Of a DNA stretch of 64,000 nucleotides, positions 20,161 through 31,830 are shown piece after piece; the first letter of the stretch is position 1, and each line of letters starts with the position of its first letter. Below the pieces are notes generated by a model. It saw only the letters and a list, made by a program, of their open reading frames with translations, was not told the origin of the DNA and ran no database searches. Source of the DNA: Mauremys mutica (taxonomy: Eukaryota > Chordata > Testudines > Geoemydidae); contig NC_059072.1 in assembly GCF_020497125.1 (NCBI RefSeq), positions 57,322,697 through 57,386,696 of the forward strand, given 5' to 3'. The translations under genes and the position numbers were made by a program.

Positions 20161-21044
20161 CTTACACAGATAGGCTAGAAGAGGGTTTGCTGGGGAATAT
20201 TTGGTTCTTGGAACTTACGTGAAATTTTTGGCAAGTGATGGAGTCTGGCAGAGAAAAGAAGGAAACATGGGGTCAGCCCACAGCATTAAAGCAAGAACTT
20301 TTGACGGGATAAAGCATGAGGTTGGAATTTGGATTTGCAGCCTTCTGGATAAAACATGAACTGCAGTTCAGGACTCCTGGTTCTATTTTCAATTCTGTCA
20401 CTGATTCACTTTGAGAACTATAGGTAAACTCTCTGTTTACTAATCCATAACAAGAGTAAACCACTATTTATCTGCCTTACAGCAGGGCCTAATTAGTGTT
20501 TTTAAAAGCTCTTGGTGATTGTTAAACAAAAAGTATGCTGCTGTATCTAAATGTAGATGATTATCAGTTTCCACCATCTTGCTGTTATTTTTCATGACTA
20601 CAAAAATAATAAAGGCCCAAGCAAAGTCTTCCAGTGAGTAAACACTTACCAGTAACAACAATGTAACTTTAAAAACTCAGTTTATAATCCAGCTGGAAAC
20701 AAACATGCTATCAGCAAGGGTAAAAGCCAGCCGTACAAACGATTATTAATTTACGAGGGTGAGTCATGGCACCCAACATAAGGGCGGGGAGCCACTGTCC
20801 TCCATCTTGTCATTATCACACAGTTTATCTTAAAAGTTCAAAAATTGAAGAAAAAAAAAAAAGCACCATTGAGAGAATAATAGTTTATTGTTCACAAACA
20901 ATGTATAGAAGCATCAGGGAAACACAGTGACAGAAGCAGCTGAAACAGCCCCACTTTAAGCATGAACTAATGTTATGAAACTGAGACACAGGGGAGGGAT
21001 TGGGGTGTTAATCATTTTATCTCATATCAGATTCACCACAGAGT
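20161..21044. other. NELL2 intron, nothing recognised
   Basis: AT-rich sequence. Short frames at 20273-20464 and 20464-20661 have no support. Confidence 0.5.
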
Positions 21045-21128
21045 GGGCCAGATCCTCAGCTGGTCTAAGCTGACTTAACTCCATTGAATTCAATAGACCT
21101 ATGCTGATCTACATCAGTTGAGGTTCTC
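21045..21128. repeat. Imperfect palindrome of about 84 bp
   Basis: The left arm ggccagatcctcagctggt is matched in inverse by the right arm gatctacatcagttgaggtt, around a centre with ccattgaattcaatag. The same consensus recurs at 28364-28451, 32906-32992 and 36009-36093. It is probably a short non-autonomous transposon that is now highly degenerate. Confidence 0.7.
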
Positions 21129-21161
21129 TAAAGTATATAAGGGATAGAATGTCCTCAAGAT

Positions 21162-21386
21162 CAGGGGCATCATTTCAGAAAAAATTCAGGGGGCCTGGGA
21201 GCGGGGGTCAGATGTGTCAGGATAAAGAACACCATATGTGATTATATTATATCCTGCAAAGTTGGGGCAGAGGGAGTGTAAGACATAATGGAGCATACAG
21301 CTCTATGAAAAGTCAGGGGGGCAAGGGCATACCAAGGTGGGGCGGGGGGACTGCCCTCCCTTTAACCCATAGAAAATGATGCCCTG
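21162..21386. mobile_element. 225-bp hAT-type MITE with perfect 8-bp target duplication
   Basis: The termini are caggggcatcatttcagaa and, inverted at the right end, cagggcatcattttctatgg. Exact direct repeats ctcaagat flank it at 21154-21161 and 21387-21394. There is no open frame. An intact duplication and matching ends suggest a fairly recent insertion compared with other repeats here. Confidence 0.9.
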
Positions 21387-21837
21387 CTCAAGATGGGCAA
21401 ATATAATTAGTGATGGAAATGTAAGGCCAAATTTTGCACAAAAAGAAACCACAGTAACTTCTGTTAACTTCAGAAGGAGCACACATGAATATGGCAGATT
21501 TGGGCTGTGATTCTCACAGATGCTCTCCCACGCCTATAGAAAAGTAAACTAAACCTCAGTAAATCAACTTGGATAACGGGTAACACAGTGACAAAAATAT
21601 TCTAAATGTCTCTGCTGTGCTAAGGAGTTCTAAATGTGTAGGGGAGGCAAATGACTGCTGGTAAGGGGGTATACATTTCCATTCTGTGAGCCAGCTGTTC
21701 TCCAAGGCAGATTTACTTCCAGGGAGAGCAGGAGGTGGTTTGTACTGCTGGCCTCTCCCAAGGATTCTGCTGAAGGAAGGCTCCATAGGAACCTCATCAG
21801 CTGAACTAGTGCATCCCTTTTCCTGTACCCACAGCCC

Positions 21838-22395
21838 AGATTCATAGATTCTAAGACCTAAAGCAGTGGATCTCAAACTTTTGTATTGGTGATTCCTTTC
21901 ACACAACAAGACTCTGAGTGCGACCCCCGCTTATAAATGAAAAACACTTTTTTTTATATTTAACACTATTATAAATGCTGGAGTCAAAGCAGGTTTGGGG
22001 GGGTGTAGTCTGACAGCTTGTGACCCCCCTCCCCATGTAATAACCTTGTGACCCCCTGAGGGGTAACAACCCCCAGTTTGAGAACTCCTGGGCTAAAGGG
22101 ACCATTGTGATCATCTGGTCTGACCTCTTATGTAGCATAGGCCATAGAACTGCCCTAAATAATTCCTAGAGTAAAACTTTTAGAAAAACATTCAATCTTG
22201 GTTTTAAAATTGTCAGCAATGGAGAATCCACCACAACCCATTGGTCCAATGGTTAATTACTCTCACCATTAACAATTTACACCTTATTTCCAATCTGATT
22301 TTATCTAGCTTCAACTTGCAGCCATTAGATCTTGTTAAACCTTTCTCTGCTACATTGAGGAGTCCATTACTAAATATTTGTTCTCCATGTAGGTA
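21838..22395 (-). mobile_element. CR1/L3-type LINE 3' fragment, interrupted by a MITE
   Basis: Outside the inserted MITE the sequence reads attcatagattctaag, then gaccattgtgatcatctgg and tctgacctcttatgtagc, then tccaatggttaattactctc and agccattagatcttgtta, ending tgttctccatgtaggtac. This is the reverse of a CR1-family 3' end. It is 5'-truncated, with no coding part. Confidence 0.8.
21864..22090. mobile_element. 227-bp hAT-type MITE inside CR1
   Basis: It begins cagtggatctcaaac and ends cagtttgagaactcctg, complementary ends. Flanks acctaaag (21856-21863) and ggctaaag (22091-22098) match at 6 of 8. Internal gcgacccccgcttataaat and a T-run follow the usual plan of this MITE group. It splits the CR1 at 21838-22395, so it is younger. 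Confidence 0.85.
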
Positions 22396-23580
22396 CTTAG
22401 ATTATGTCTACACTGCAATGTAAGCCCAGGGTTAGTGGGACTTGAGTCATCTGACCCTGGGTTAGAGAACCCAGAGCTTGAGTATCTACATTGATTGTTT
22501 ACCTTAGGTTAAGAATTTTCTATCCCAGGCTCGAACCTGGGGCTCAGATGTCCACCCTGCAGCATGAAGTCCCAGACTCCGTAGTGCCCACCTGAAATGT
22601 GGCCCATCTAGCCCTCTGACTGTGGTGCACTGTGGGAAAACTTGACTGTCCATCCTGCACATGACAGGATGTCTGAACAGCCAGCCAACACATCCTGCCA
22701 AGCAGTCATTTTGGTCAGTGCACTCCCAGCTACCACAGCCAGCAACATGGAGGAGGCACTTCTCTTTGTTGCGCTTTAACTTCTGTGTCAGGAAATGGGC
22801 AGAACTTTCGTAAGGTGCTGGTGGACATTTTGGCAGTGTTTTCTGGCCCATCAAAGGCACCTGACACAGCTTATGATGGAGCAGGAGGAGTACCCAGGCA
22901 AGGCAGACTCAAACTTCTGGGGCAGGTCCACAAGTACAGACTGGTGGGATCACATAGTCATTCAGACCTGGGATGACCAGCAGTGAGTCCAGAACTTTCA
23001 CATGAAGAAAGCCACATTTCTGGAGCTTTGTGAGCAGCTTGACCCAACTTTCCAACATAAAGTCACACATACGAGACCACTCTAGCAGTCCAGAAGCATG
23101 TTGCTGTAGCCATGTGGAAGTAGGCTATCCCAGACTGCTTCAGATCCATTGCAATCCAGTTTGGTGCTGGAAAGTCGACTATGGTTAAAGTGGTTGCAGA
23201 GGTTTCTGAGACAATCAGGCATGTGGTTTACCCCAAAGTGGTAGGTATAAAAGATATTGCTGAAGTAATTGCTGGCTTTGAGAGAACGGGGTTTCCAAAC
23301 TGTGCTGGGGACATTGATGGGACTCGTCTGTTCTCCTCAGGGAGCACATAAACCACAAAGGGCACAACTCCACTGTTATCCAGGCCCTCATGGACCACAG
23401 AGAGCAATTTATGAATTTCAGTGTGGGTTGCACTGAAAAGGTTCATGATGCCAGGGTTTTCCACCAATCAGGAGTCTATATTCATGGACAGGCTGGAACA
23501 CCATTCACAACAAATGACATTATCAATGGAATTACTGTCGCACCACCAGCACATTTCTGAACAAAATGTCAAACCCCAGT
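22396..23580 (+). pseudogene. PIF/Harbinger (HARBI1-like) transposase relic
   Basis: Near 22400 the phrase gtctacactgcaatgtaagc looks like the element's left end. Decayed coding pieces follow: WDDQQ near 22972, then a region reading IPDCFRSIA near 23130, VVYPKVVGIKDIAEV near 23222 and GFERTGFPNCAGDIDGTR at 23276-23328. A KVHDARVF segment begins near 23436 in another frame. DIDGTR and HDARVF carry the first two catalytic Asp of the PIF/Harbinger DDE nuclease. Stops and a frameshift make it non-functional. A CR1 inserted at about 23581 removed or displaced the 3' end. The neighbouring DNA-binding protein of this superfamily is not visible. Confidence 0.85.
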
Positions 23581-25132
23581 CTCATAGACTCATAGCCTTT
23601 AAGGTCAGAAGGGAAGATTATGATCGTCTAGTCTGACCTCCTGCACAACGCAGGCCACAGAATCTCACCCACCCACTCCTGTAACAAACCCCTGACCTAC
23701 GTCTGAGCTACTGAAGTCCTCAACTTGTGGTTTAAAGACTTCAAGGTGCAGAGAATCCTCCAGCAAGTGACCCGTGCCCCACGCTGCAGAGGAAGGCGAA
23801 AAACCTCCAGGGCCTCTGCCAATCTGCCCTGGAGGAAAATTCCTTCCCAATCCCAAATATGGCGATCAACTAAACCCTGAGCATGTGGGCAAGACTCACC
23901 AGCCAGACACCCAGGAAAGAATTCTCTGTAGTAACTCAGATCCCACCCTGTCTAGTGTCCCATCACAGGCCATTGGGCATATTTACTGCTAACAGTCAAA
24001 GATCAATTAATTGCCAGAATTAGGCTATCCCATCATACCACCCCTTCCATAAATTTATCAGTCTTAGTCTTGAAGCCAGATATGTCTTTTGCCTCCATTG
24101 CTCTCCTTGGAAGGCTATTCCAGAACTTCACTCCTCTGATGGTTAAAAACTTTTGTCTAATTTCAAGTCTAAACTTCCTGATGGCCAGTTTATATCCATT
24201 TGCTCTTGTGTCCACATTGGTACTGTGCTTAAATAATTCCTCTCTCTCCCTGGTATTTATCCCTCTGATATATTTATAGAGAGCAATCATATCTCCCCTC
24301 AGCCTTCTTTTGGTTAGGCTAAACAAGCCAAGCTCTTTGAGTCTCCTTTCATAAGACAGGTTTTCCATTCCTCAGCTCATCCTAGTATCCCTTCTCTGTA
24401 CCTGTTCCAGTTTGAATTCATCCTTCTTAAACACGGGAGACCAGAACTGCACACAATATTCCAGATGAGGTCTCACCAGTGCCTTGTATAACGGTACTAA
24501 CACCTCCTTATCTCTACTGGAAATACCTTGCCTGATGCATCCCAAGACCGCATTAGCTTTTTTCACAGCCATATCAAATTGGTGGCTCATAGTCATCCTG
24601 TGATCATCCAATACTCCGAGGTCCTTCTCCTCCTCTGTTACTTCCAAGTGATGTGTCCCCAGTTTATAACAAAAATTCTTGTTATTAATCCCTAAATGCA
24701 TGACCTTGCACTTTTCACTATTAAATTTCATCCTATTTCTATTACTCCAGTTTATAAGGTCATCCAGATCTTCCTGTAGGATATCCCAGTCCCTCTCTGT
24801 GTTGGCAATACATCCCAACTTCATGTCATCCGCAAACTTTATTAGCACATTCTCACTTTTTGTGCCAAGGTCAGTAATAAAAAGATTAAATAAGATTGGT
24901 CCCAAAACCGATCTCTGAGGAACTCCACTAGTAACCTCCTTCCAGCCTGACAGTTCACCTTTCAGTATGACCCACTGTAGTCTCCCCTTTAACAAGTTCT
25001 TTATCCACCTTTAAATTTTCAGATTGATCCCCATCTTTTCCAATTTAGCTAATAATTCCCCATGTGGAATTGTATCCAATGCCTTACTGAAATCAAAGTA
25101 AATTAGATCCACTGCATTTCCTTTGTCTAAAA
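23581..25132 (-). mobile_element. CR1 LINE, 3' half with reverse transcriptase remnant
   Basis: In minus-strand sense it begins with the RT segment AVDLIYFDFSKALDTIPHGE, then after one stop LKGELSGWKEVTSGVPQ and VLGPILFNLFITDLG. It continues with IKFADDMKL (the catalytic box FADD), FNSEKCKVMHLGINNKN, a thumb region YKALVRPHLEYCVQFWSP and the 3' untranslated part, ending at 23581 with ctcatagactcatagcc. The frame at 24995-24372 is open for 207 codons. It is 5'-truncated, with a hAT MITE at its upstream end. Confidence 0.88.
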
Positions 25133-25322
25133 CAGTGTTTCTCAAACTGGGCCACCGCTTGTGTAGGGAAAGCCCCTGGCGGGCCGGGCCAGATTGTTTA
25201 CCTGCCCCGTCCGCAGGTCCGGCCGATTGCAGCTCCCACTGGCCTTGGTTTGCCCCTGCAGGCCAATGGGAGCTGCTGGAAGCAGCGGCCAGTAAGTCCC
25301 TCGGCCCGCACTGCTTCCAACA
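25133..25322. mobile_element. hAT-type MITE fragment between two CR1 pieces
   Basis: It starts cagtgtttctcaaactggg and is GC-rich inside (cccctggcgggccgggcc, gcaggccaatgggagctgct, ggaagcagcggccagtaa). This is the same family as 8609-8865 and 60538-60706. The right terminus is missing or altered at ttccaacagcatag, so boundaries are approximate. Confidence 0.7.
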
Positions 25323-26420
25323 GCATAGAACCAAGAACTGATCCATGCAGGACCCCACTGGAAACACCCATTGATGATAATTCCCTATTTTGAGACCTAT
25401 AAGTTACCCAGTTTTTAGTGTGTGCCATGTTAATTTTATATGTTCTAGGTTTTTTTAATCAAAATGTTGTGCGGTACCAAGTCAATTACCTTACAGAAGT
25501 CTAAGTATATTACATCAACACTATTACCTTTATCAACCAGACTTGTAATCTCATAAAGAAAGATATCAAATTAATTTGACAGGATCTATTTTGCATAAAC
25601 CTGTAATTATTTGCATTAATTAGATTACCCTCCTTTAATTCTTTATTAAGCAAGGCCGACATTATCTGCTGCATTATCTTGCCTGAGATCATTGTCAGAC
25701 TGACAGGCCTATAATTGCCCACATCATCCCATTTACCCATTTTAAAAATTGGCACAACAACATTAGCTTACTTCCAGTCTTCTGGAACTTCCACGGTGCT
25801 CCAAGATGTATTGAAAAATCAACATTAACGGTCTAGAAAGCTTCTCAGCCAGCTCTTTTAAACCGCTTGGATGGAAGTTATCTGGACCTGCTTATTTTAA
25901 AATGTCTAAATTTAGTAGTTTCTGTTTAATGTCCTCCAGAGAATGAAAAGAGGTTTATCGTCGCCATATGATGAGACTATATAATCTGTTTTCCCCCATA
26001 ATATGGAACAGAAATATTTATTGAACATTTCTGTCTTTTCTGCATTATTATTGATAATTCTACCATTTCCATCTACCATGGTCCATCTATGGACCAATAC
26101 CATTGTTAGGATTCTTTTTGTTACTATTTTTTTTAAATTGCTCCTTATTGTTCTTAATTCTGCTGGCTGTAGATTTCCACTTTATCTCTTTGCTTTCCTT
26201 ATCAATTTTCTACAGTTCTACAATTACTAACTTCTGATTTATATTCATTACTATCAACTTCCCCTTTCTTCCATTTGTTGTGTACAGCTGCCTTCACTTT
26301 CCCTCTAAACCACAATGGTTTATTAAAACGCATGATCTTCTGTCTCAATTGTGGGATTGTGGCTTTGGGGGAAAAACTCATTAGGTGGTAGCAGGCCCTA
26401 GCGGAAGCTTTCAGTGGCAA
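25323..26420 (-). mobile_element. Second CR1-type LINE, 5' part of reverse transcriptase region
   Basis: In minus-strand sense it carries RFNKPLWFRGKVKAAVHNKW near 26320, VDGNGRIINNNAEKTEMFNK near 26080, and PIFKMGKWDDVGNYRPVSL near 25750. It ends with NWVTYRSQNRELSS and VLHGSVLG near 25345. These are the linker and RT fingers/palm of a CR1-clade LINE. The content overlaps that of 23581-25132, so these are two copies rather than one split element. Frameshifts are frequent. Confidence 0.8.
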
Positions 26421-27185
26421 GTCTTCCTCTGGGAAGACTTAACACCACTGGAAGCTGAGTGTATGGTGGAAGTTATAAAAGCCAACAGCAGGCTTGGATG
26501 CATTTTAAAATGGGAGATTTTAAATGGGGGAAATATTATAATAATACTCAGTCTTACACTAGGTATCTCCACTCTGGCTAACTGTGTCCATGGGAGGTCG
26601 CCTTATCTTATGATATTATAAAGGAGATTGAAAAGATTCAAAGAAGGGAAATGGAGATGGTTAGAGTTATGGTGAGACTTAAAGATATTTAAAAACTAGG
26701 ATTAGATAGTCTGGAAAAGGGAAAATGCTGGGGATGAGGGTTTTTTAAAGTTATTAGGAGCATGTTATCTACTGCCTAAGATGAGTCCTGCTCCCCTATA
26801 AAAGTCAATAGAAATTTTGCCATTTACATCAATAGAAGTGGGATATGAGTGCATCAGAGGTGGGGAGACTCTGGCACCCTGTAGCAGCTGACCCACAGAG
26901 GATAATATCTATACTATGATTACAGACAGTTAATAAAAATTCGACTTTAGCTCAAAACACTTTAGACAAATATTTTGAAAGCCTAAAATTCCTGAGTTCT
27001 AGCTCCATTGAAAATAATTAAGTCTGTCATGCATAGATTCATACCAGGGATTTCCCTAAGTTATTCATATACATATATAATGTATAGTTAAAATCTATCA
27101 ATTTACCCTTTTGACCCTTTCCTGTAATATGAAGAAAAGGAGAATACTCACTGAAATGAAAGGCAGTAAGTATAGAATAAATAAA
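26421..27185. other. NELL2 intron, nothing recognised
   Basis: AT-rich. A weak CAATGG-type inverted motif lies near 26795-26845 (cccctataaaagtcaatag, atcaatagaagtggg). Confidence 0.45.
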
Positions 27186-27189
27186 CTGA

Positions 27190-27318
27190 AATACGTCTGA
27201 CAAAATGGGTATTCACCCATGAAAGCTCATGCGCCAATACATCTGTTAGTCTATAAGGTGCCACAAGACTCTTTGTTGCTTTTTACAGATCCAGACTAAC
27301 ATGGCTACCGCTCTGATT
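27190..27318 (+). repeat. Dispersed repeat (gggtattcacccatgaaagc type)
   Basis: It contains tgggtattcacccatgaaag, ctgttagtctataaggtgcc, actctttgttgctttttaca and cagactaacatggctaccgc. I recognise this as an abundant short repeat in turtle DNA. It may be the 3' tail of a Penelope-like element, but that link is an inference. Confidence 0.6.
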
Positions 27319-28363
27319 ATTGAAATATTCCAGCTAGATTTTGAAATGGGTGGAATAGGTTGCTTGTGAGGTTCTAGAAGGAATCCACACCACCACATTC
27401 AGCACTGCACAGTTGGCTAAGTACATCAGTTCATTGTATTCCATGATGATACATGTGGCATGATAATGAGGCATTCAGGATGACAAAACCCTATTTTCCA
27501 ATTAGTAGCTGGCACTTTAAGTGTTATGGAGGATTAAATATGGGCTTCTCTCACCTGCCCCCTCCCCTAAAACAGATAATGCATATAATCAAAACATCCT
27601 CATAGTCTAAATTCTAAATGCCAAGTATATAAGTAATATCTCATTAAAGTCCTTGTACTCATCTCTCACTACACTGTCACTTCGATTCAATGGCTTTGCC
27701 CTTTTCCTTGTCCTGCCTAGAGCACTATCCAGGGAAGAAATTACTTACAGTGAAGAAATGACTGACAGTTTAGCAAGACAGAGAAGAATATAATAATGGC
27801 CTTAGTTTTAATGGATAATTTCATAGCACCTACTGCAAGTGCAATGGGAGGAATGACGACCAATTCATTTTCTGCACCTATCCCTTGGTTATAGCATTTT
27901 TATCCAGGGACCTTAAAGACTGAGGGACCTTTGAGTGTTTCATTCCTTTTCTTCTCATTCCTCCCCACTCAGTCCATTTACCAAGATGTGTTTCCTCTCT
28001 GTGTATTTTTACTGTTGCAGTCCCACTGGCTCAAATGTTTCCTTCCTAAAGCCATCTACCCTGTCTTGCTTTCCAAAATTATAGGGTGAAGGGAAAAGAA
28101 CGATTACATTTATCATATTAGGGGTTTTTTTAAAGTAGAAAAAAATGTACAACAAATATAAACTCTTCTACTCTCTGCGACAGCCTTCCCATGCCAAAAT
28201 TTCCCCATTGTGGGACAGAAATTAGGGTAAGCAAAAAGCAGACAACATGGGATAAATCTTTCAACTCTTATTCAGGCAAACCTTCCCACTAAAGTCAAGG
28301 TAGTTTTGCTTGATTTTAAGGAATGAATAAGGACTAAAGGATCTGGCCTCATATGAACACTGC
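27319..28363. other. NELL2 intron, nothing recognised
   Basis: No repeat family or coding segment could be identified. Confidence 0.45.
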
Positions 28364-28451
28364 GGGACAGATTCTCAGCTGATATAAATCAACATATCTC
28401 CATTGGCTTGGATAGAACTATCCCAATTTACATCAACAGAGGGTCTGTCCC
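28364..28451. repeat. Imperfect palindrome of about 88 bp
   Basis: The left arm gggacagattctcagctgat has its inverse partner atcaacagagggtctgtccc at the right end. Same family as 21045-21128. The centre is ccattggcttggatag. Confidence 0.7.
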
Positions 28452-28507
28452 AGTCAATTAAACTGAAGTTGCTAGGAAGGTGTTTATAATGTGGTTGCAT
28501 TCACCAC

Positions 28508-28682
28508 CTAAAATAATTTACATCCTGTTGTCAAAATTTGTTTTTTCCATTGTCAAGAAGTATAAACTAACTGAAGGTTAGACTGCAAAGGAAAATAGGC
28601 AATAGTGACAGGTCATCAGTCAATTTAATAACATCCTTTACAACCAGTGGTTAAAGGATAAGGTCACTCCTAACTTGATAAA
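28508..28682 (+). repeat. Unrecognised repeat, copy 2 of 2 (about 175 bp)
   Basis: This is the direct-orientation partner of 19080-19252, 9.4 kb away in the same intron. Shared blocks include ggcaatagtgacagg and ggataaggtcactcct. Neither copy has an evident tail or target duplication. Confidence 0.75.
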
Positions 28683-29560
28683 CAGAATATAAACCAAGAA
28701 TCTTTCAACTGACTTAAAAACATTTCCACCCAACCATGGATTAAAAGATGATTAAAAGATTTAAGCATAGACAATAATCTCAGAAACCAAGAAAAACAAG
28801 GGGCTCATTCATTCATGGGTAGAAGAAGGAACTCATCCAAACTGACATTACCCATAGTAGAAATTTTTTTGCTCACAGGATCTTCTTCAGCACTACAAAA
28901 ATAAGAATCAGTGTGAATGAAAAAAGCAAAGAAATTATCCTTTTAAGACACCTTTTGAAGATATATACAAACCCAATCAAAAAGAAAACTAGGTTGGCCC
29001 CAGTCGGATTCTAAATTTCTAGGTGAAACCAATGAAAAAGCAACAGATAGCTTTTGAACACAACAGTTTGAGGGCTTCACACTTACAGCACATAGACAGC
29101 AATTGAGATCTACTGACAAAATAATTATGGTACAATACAACATTCCTGTATTTTAGCAAAGAATACCAATATCCCAAAGGCTAGCAACACACATTGTTTT
29201 GGAGAACAGAAATGGACTGGTCCTTTTTGGCATGGGGTAACTAACAAACGGCTTTAATATTCTAATAACGAGCCTAAGTTATTGCTTTTTCAGCGCCTAC
29301 CCTGGAACCTTTTAGAGTACTGAATAAAAACAAAGAAAAACACAGCACCCAAAGATGATGTGAATGTTGAATCCTGAGAGCTTTTCTCTTTCAATGGAAG
29401 CCAATGTCTCTGTGATGGCAGAAGAAAAGGCACTACACAATGTAAATTTAGAAATATAGGCAGTATCACACTGGAAAAACAAGGAACCTTTAGCTCTTGA
29501 ACCATGTTACAGAGGGCTAAATGATACAGTGACTTAATTATTTTGTTATTAATCATATTT
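28683..29560. other. NELL2 intron, nothing recognised
   Basis: AT-rich. Short frames on the minus strand (28943-29143, 29290-29556) show no family signature. Confidence 0.45.
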
Positions 29561-29725
29561 ATTATGGTAGTGTCTAAAAACCAACCCTATTGTACTACAC
29601 ACCATACAAAACACTGCATCACAGACAGGCCCTGCCGCAAAGAACTTGCAGTCTAGTTAGACAAGACAGACACAGGATCGGGGAAGAGATATAACACACA
29701 AGCAGCACGAACAACACAATAGTGG
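29561..29725 (+). repeat. L2/MIR-type SINE tail
   Basis: It reads atttattatggtagtgtct, ccctattgtactacacacca, acaggccctgccgcaaagaa and cttgcagtctagttagacaa. This follows the L2-like 3' tail shared by old CORE-SINEs in amniotes. Other partial copies are at 33350-33478 and 38400-38530, inverted. Confidence 0.6.
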
Positions 29726-30689
29726 CAAATGTCATGTGAGTTCCATGGTTTTGGGGGAGTAGGTTTACTTCAGACAGGATAAGTTAAACAGAAAGAAAAA
29801 TGTAGAGAATGGGAAGAGCAGCACAAGGCAGGGGAGGATCAGAGGGGCAGGTGCGGAATGGAGCTGAGGTGAAGAAAGTGTGAGGAAGAGGAAGAGAGAG
29901 ATGGTTGGAGCAAACAGCCAATCACAGTGCAGGACAGAGAAAGTCCAGTCAAAACTGCAGCAGTCTCTTTTTTGGCTGCTTCTGCCCCTACTGGCTGGAG
30001 TCTCTGGCTTAATGCTCTGGGTTCACCTCTGGCAACCTGTGTCCAAATATGGATTAATCCACAGGTGAAATCACTTTCATGGTCTCAGACAATTCCCTGG
30101 TGGACACTGTAATAGGTCTAAAAACACTACATAAAATGGCACAATTCAGTACATGTGGCAGTATACAGTCTGGAGAGGCCAACGACTGTGAAAACAGAAG
30201 TTGTTTAAGGCAGGAATGAAATACATCAGCAGAGATATACACTGAAGCTTGGGGAATGCCTGGCTTTGCTATTACATAGATTTCAGTGCTTCATCTCGTG
30301 GTATTAAAAACATTAAATGAAGAAAAGAATGGTTAAACTAAAATCAAATGATTCTATCTGTTAAGGCCTTCGATATGCAGAAACGAGATAAATGAATACA
30401 TTTGTAGCATTTGTCCATATAGCCATAAAGTGAGGAAAAGGCTTATTACATCTTCTCATTGTAGCCAATTAAATGAAAATCTATGATGGAGCATTGGGAC
30501 CTAACCTATAATAGAATCCTGCCACTGATTAAAATTATCAAATTGCTGATTCATTCATCTGGAAGAAGCTGAAAGATTAATTCAAAAGTCAGGTGAAGAG
30601 GCAGACAGCAAGAGCTCAGCAATCAACATTTAACAGTGCCTGTATTCTCTTGGCTAAGGGGAGGAAGATGGCAACCTTCACATAATGTG
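29726..30689. other. NELL2 intron, nothing recognised
   Basis: Purine-rich near 29780-29905, otherwise AT-rich. No supported feature. Confidence 0.4.
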
Positions 30690-31830
30690 TACAAGATGCA
30701 TACATCTAATGGAACAAACCAGCAGACCTCGTTTACATAACAACTGGCTCCCATAGGAATCTATCTTGGCACTCTTTAATATTTATATCAATGACACGCC
30801 ATTGGCCCAGTCATGGAAATTTGGATATGCAGGTGATCTTGTGCTCACCATCCAAGCAAACACTTTAATCCAAGTGGAATGCATGCTCACAGATCTGACA
30901 AAACTGGTGGAGTACTACTGGTTATGGAAACTGACTAAAACCTCAAAAAATAGTTGTCTTCACATTCCACCTGAGCAACCACCATGCAAAGAAATACCTC
31001 AATGCCACTTACTGTGACATCAAACTCAAGCATGAGGATTTCCTGAAAGATTTTTGGGTGGTTCTGGCTCACAGCCTCACATACCACCAATATCTGACAA
31101 AGACCGCTGCCAAGATAAAGGCTAGGAACAAAATAATCCACAAACTAGTCAGGATCAGCTGCTCACCCATTGTTGGCAACCACCTCGGCGCGCATATTCT
31201 CAACAGCTTAATATTGTGTACTGACAAGAGTAGATAGTGTACATATGAAACTTTTTAACATGCAATTGAATGCTGCTATGAGAACTCTCACAGGCAGAAC
31301 TCTCTCCATCCCCTCCAAAGAGAAGCAGCAATAATACAAGAATACAACCGTGTGATAATAAACCCAGACTTGCCCATCTACGACAATCTCAAACCCCCAC
31401 CCCCCAAGATGCCACTTTAATTTAGAACTCCTTTTGGTTACTAACCAAAGCTCTCAACACCTTTGGACTATCACTAAAAGACTAGCGGTGGAGGCTGTGG
31501 GGAAACAACAGGGTCAAGAATCAAGACCTGATTATGGATCCCACAGACCAACCACCCAGGTTCACCATGCCACTTAACATCTGGATCACAGCGAATGGCA
31601 TCAGAACCTAATATGGGTGTTGCAATTACCTACTACACAAGTGGAAAATGAAGACTAGGCCAATATGTGAATGTGGAGAAGACATCCAAATCATGGAACA
31701 TCTAGTGAACCGCTGGCCCTCTAAGATCCTTCTCTGAAGGGACAGCCTTGATTCATTCCACGTCACCAGAAACCATAGCGTGAATTACAAGCTTGGATGT
31801 CAACCTTTAATGTTGCTTTTCAAGCTGCTA
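30690..31830 (+). pseudogene. Non-CR1 LINE reverse transcriptase relic (Jockey/R1/I-like)
   Basis: The frame at 30766-31017 reads LFNIYINDTPLAQSWKFGYA and then GDLVLTIQANTLIQVE, RT motifs B to C. The catalytic YADD is changed to YAGD by GAT to GGT. Later pieces read YHQYLTKTAAKIKARNKIIH near 31090, EAAIIQEYNR near 31325 and NYLLHKWKMKTRPICECGED near 31630, then MEHLVNRW. The last is the C-terminal C-x-C-x7-H-x4-C finger of this group, with its final Cys now Trp. This sequence type differs from the CR1 copies here. Several frameshifts and stops make it non-functional. The exact clade needs a search. Confidence 0.75.
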
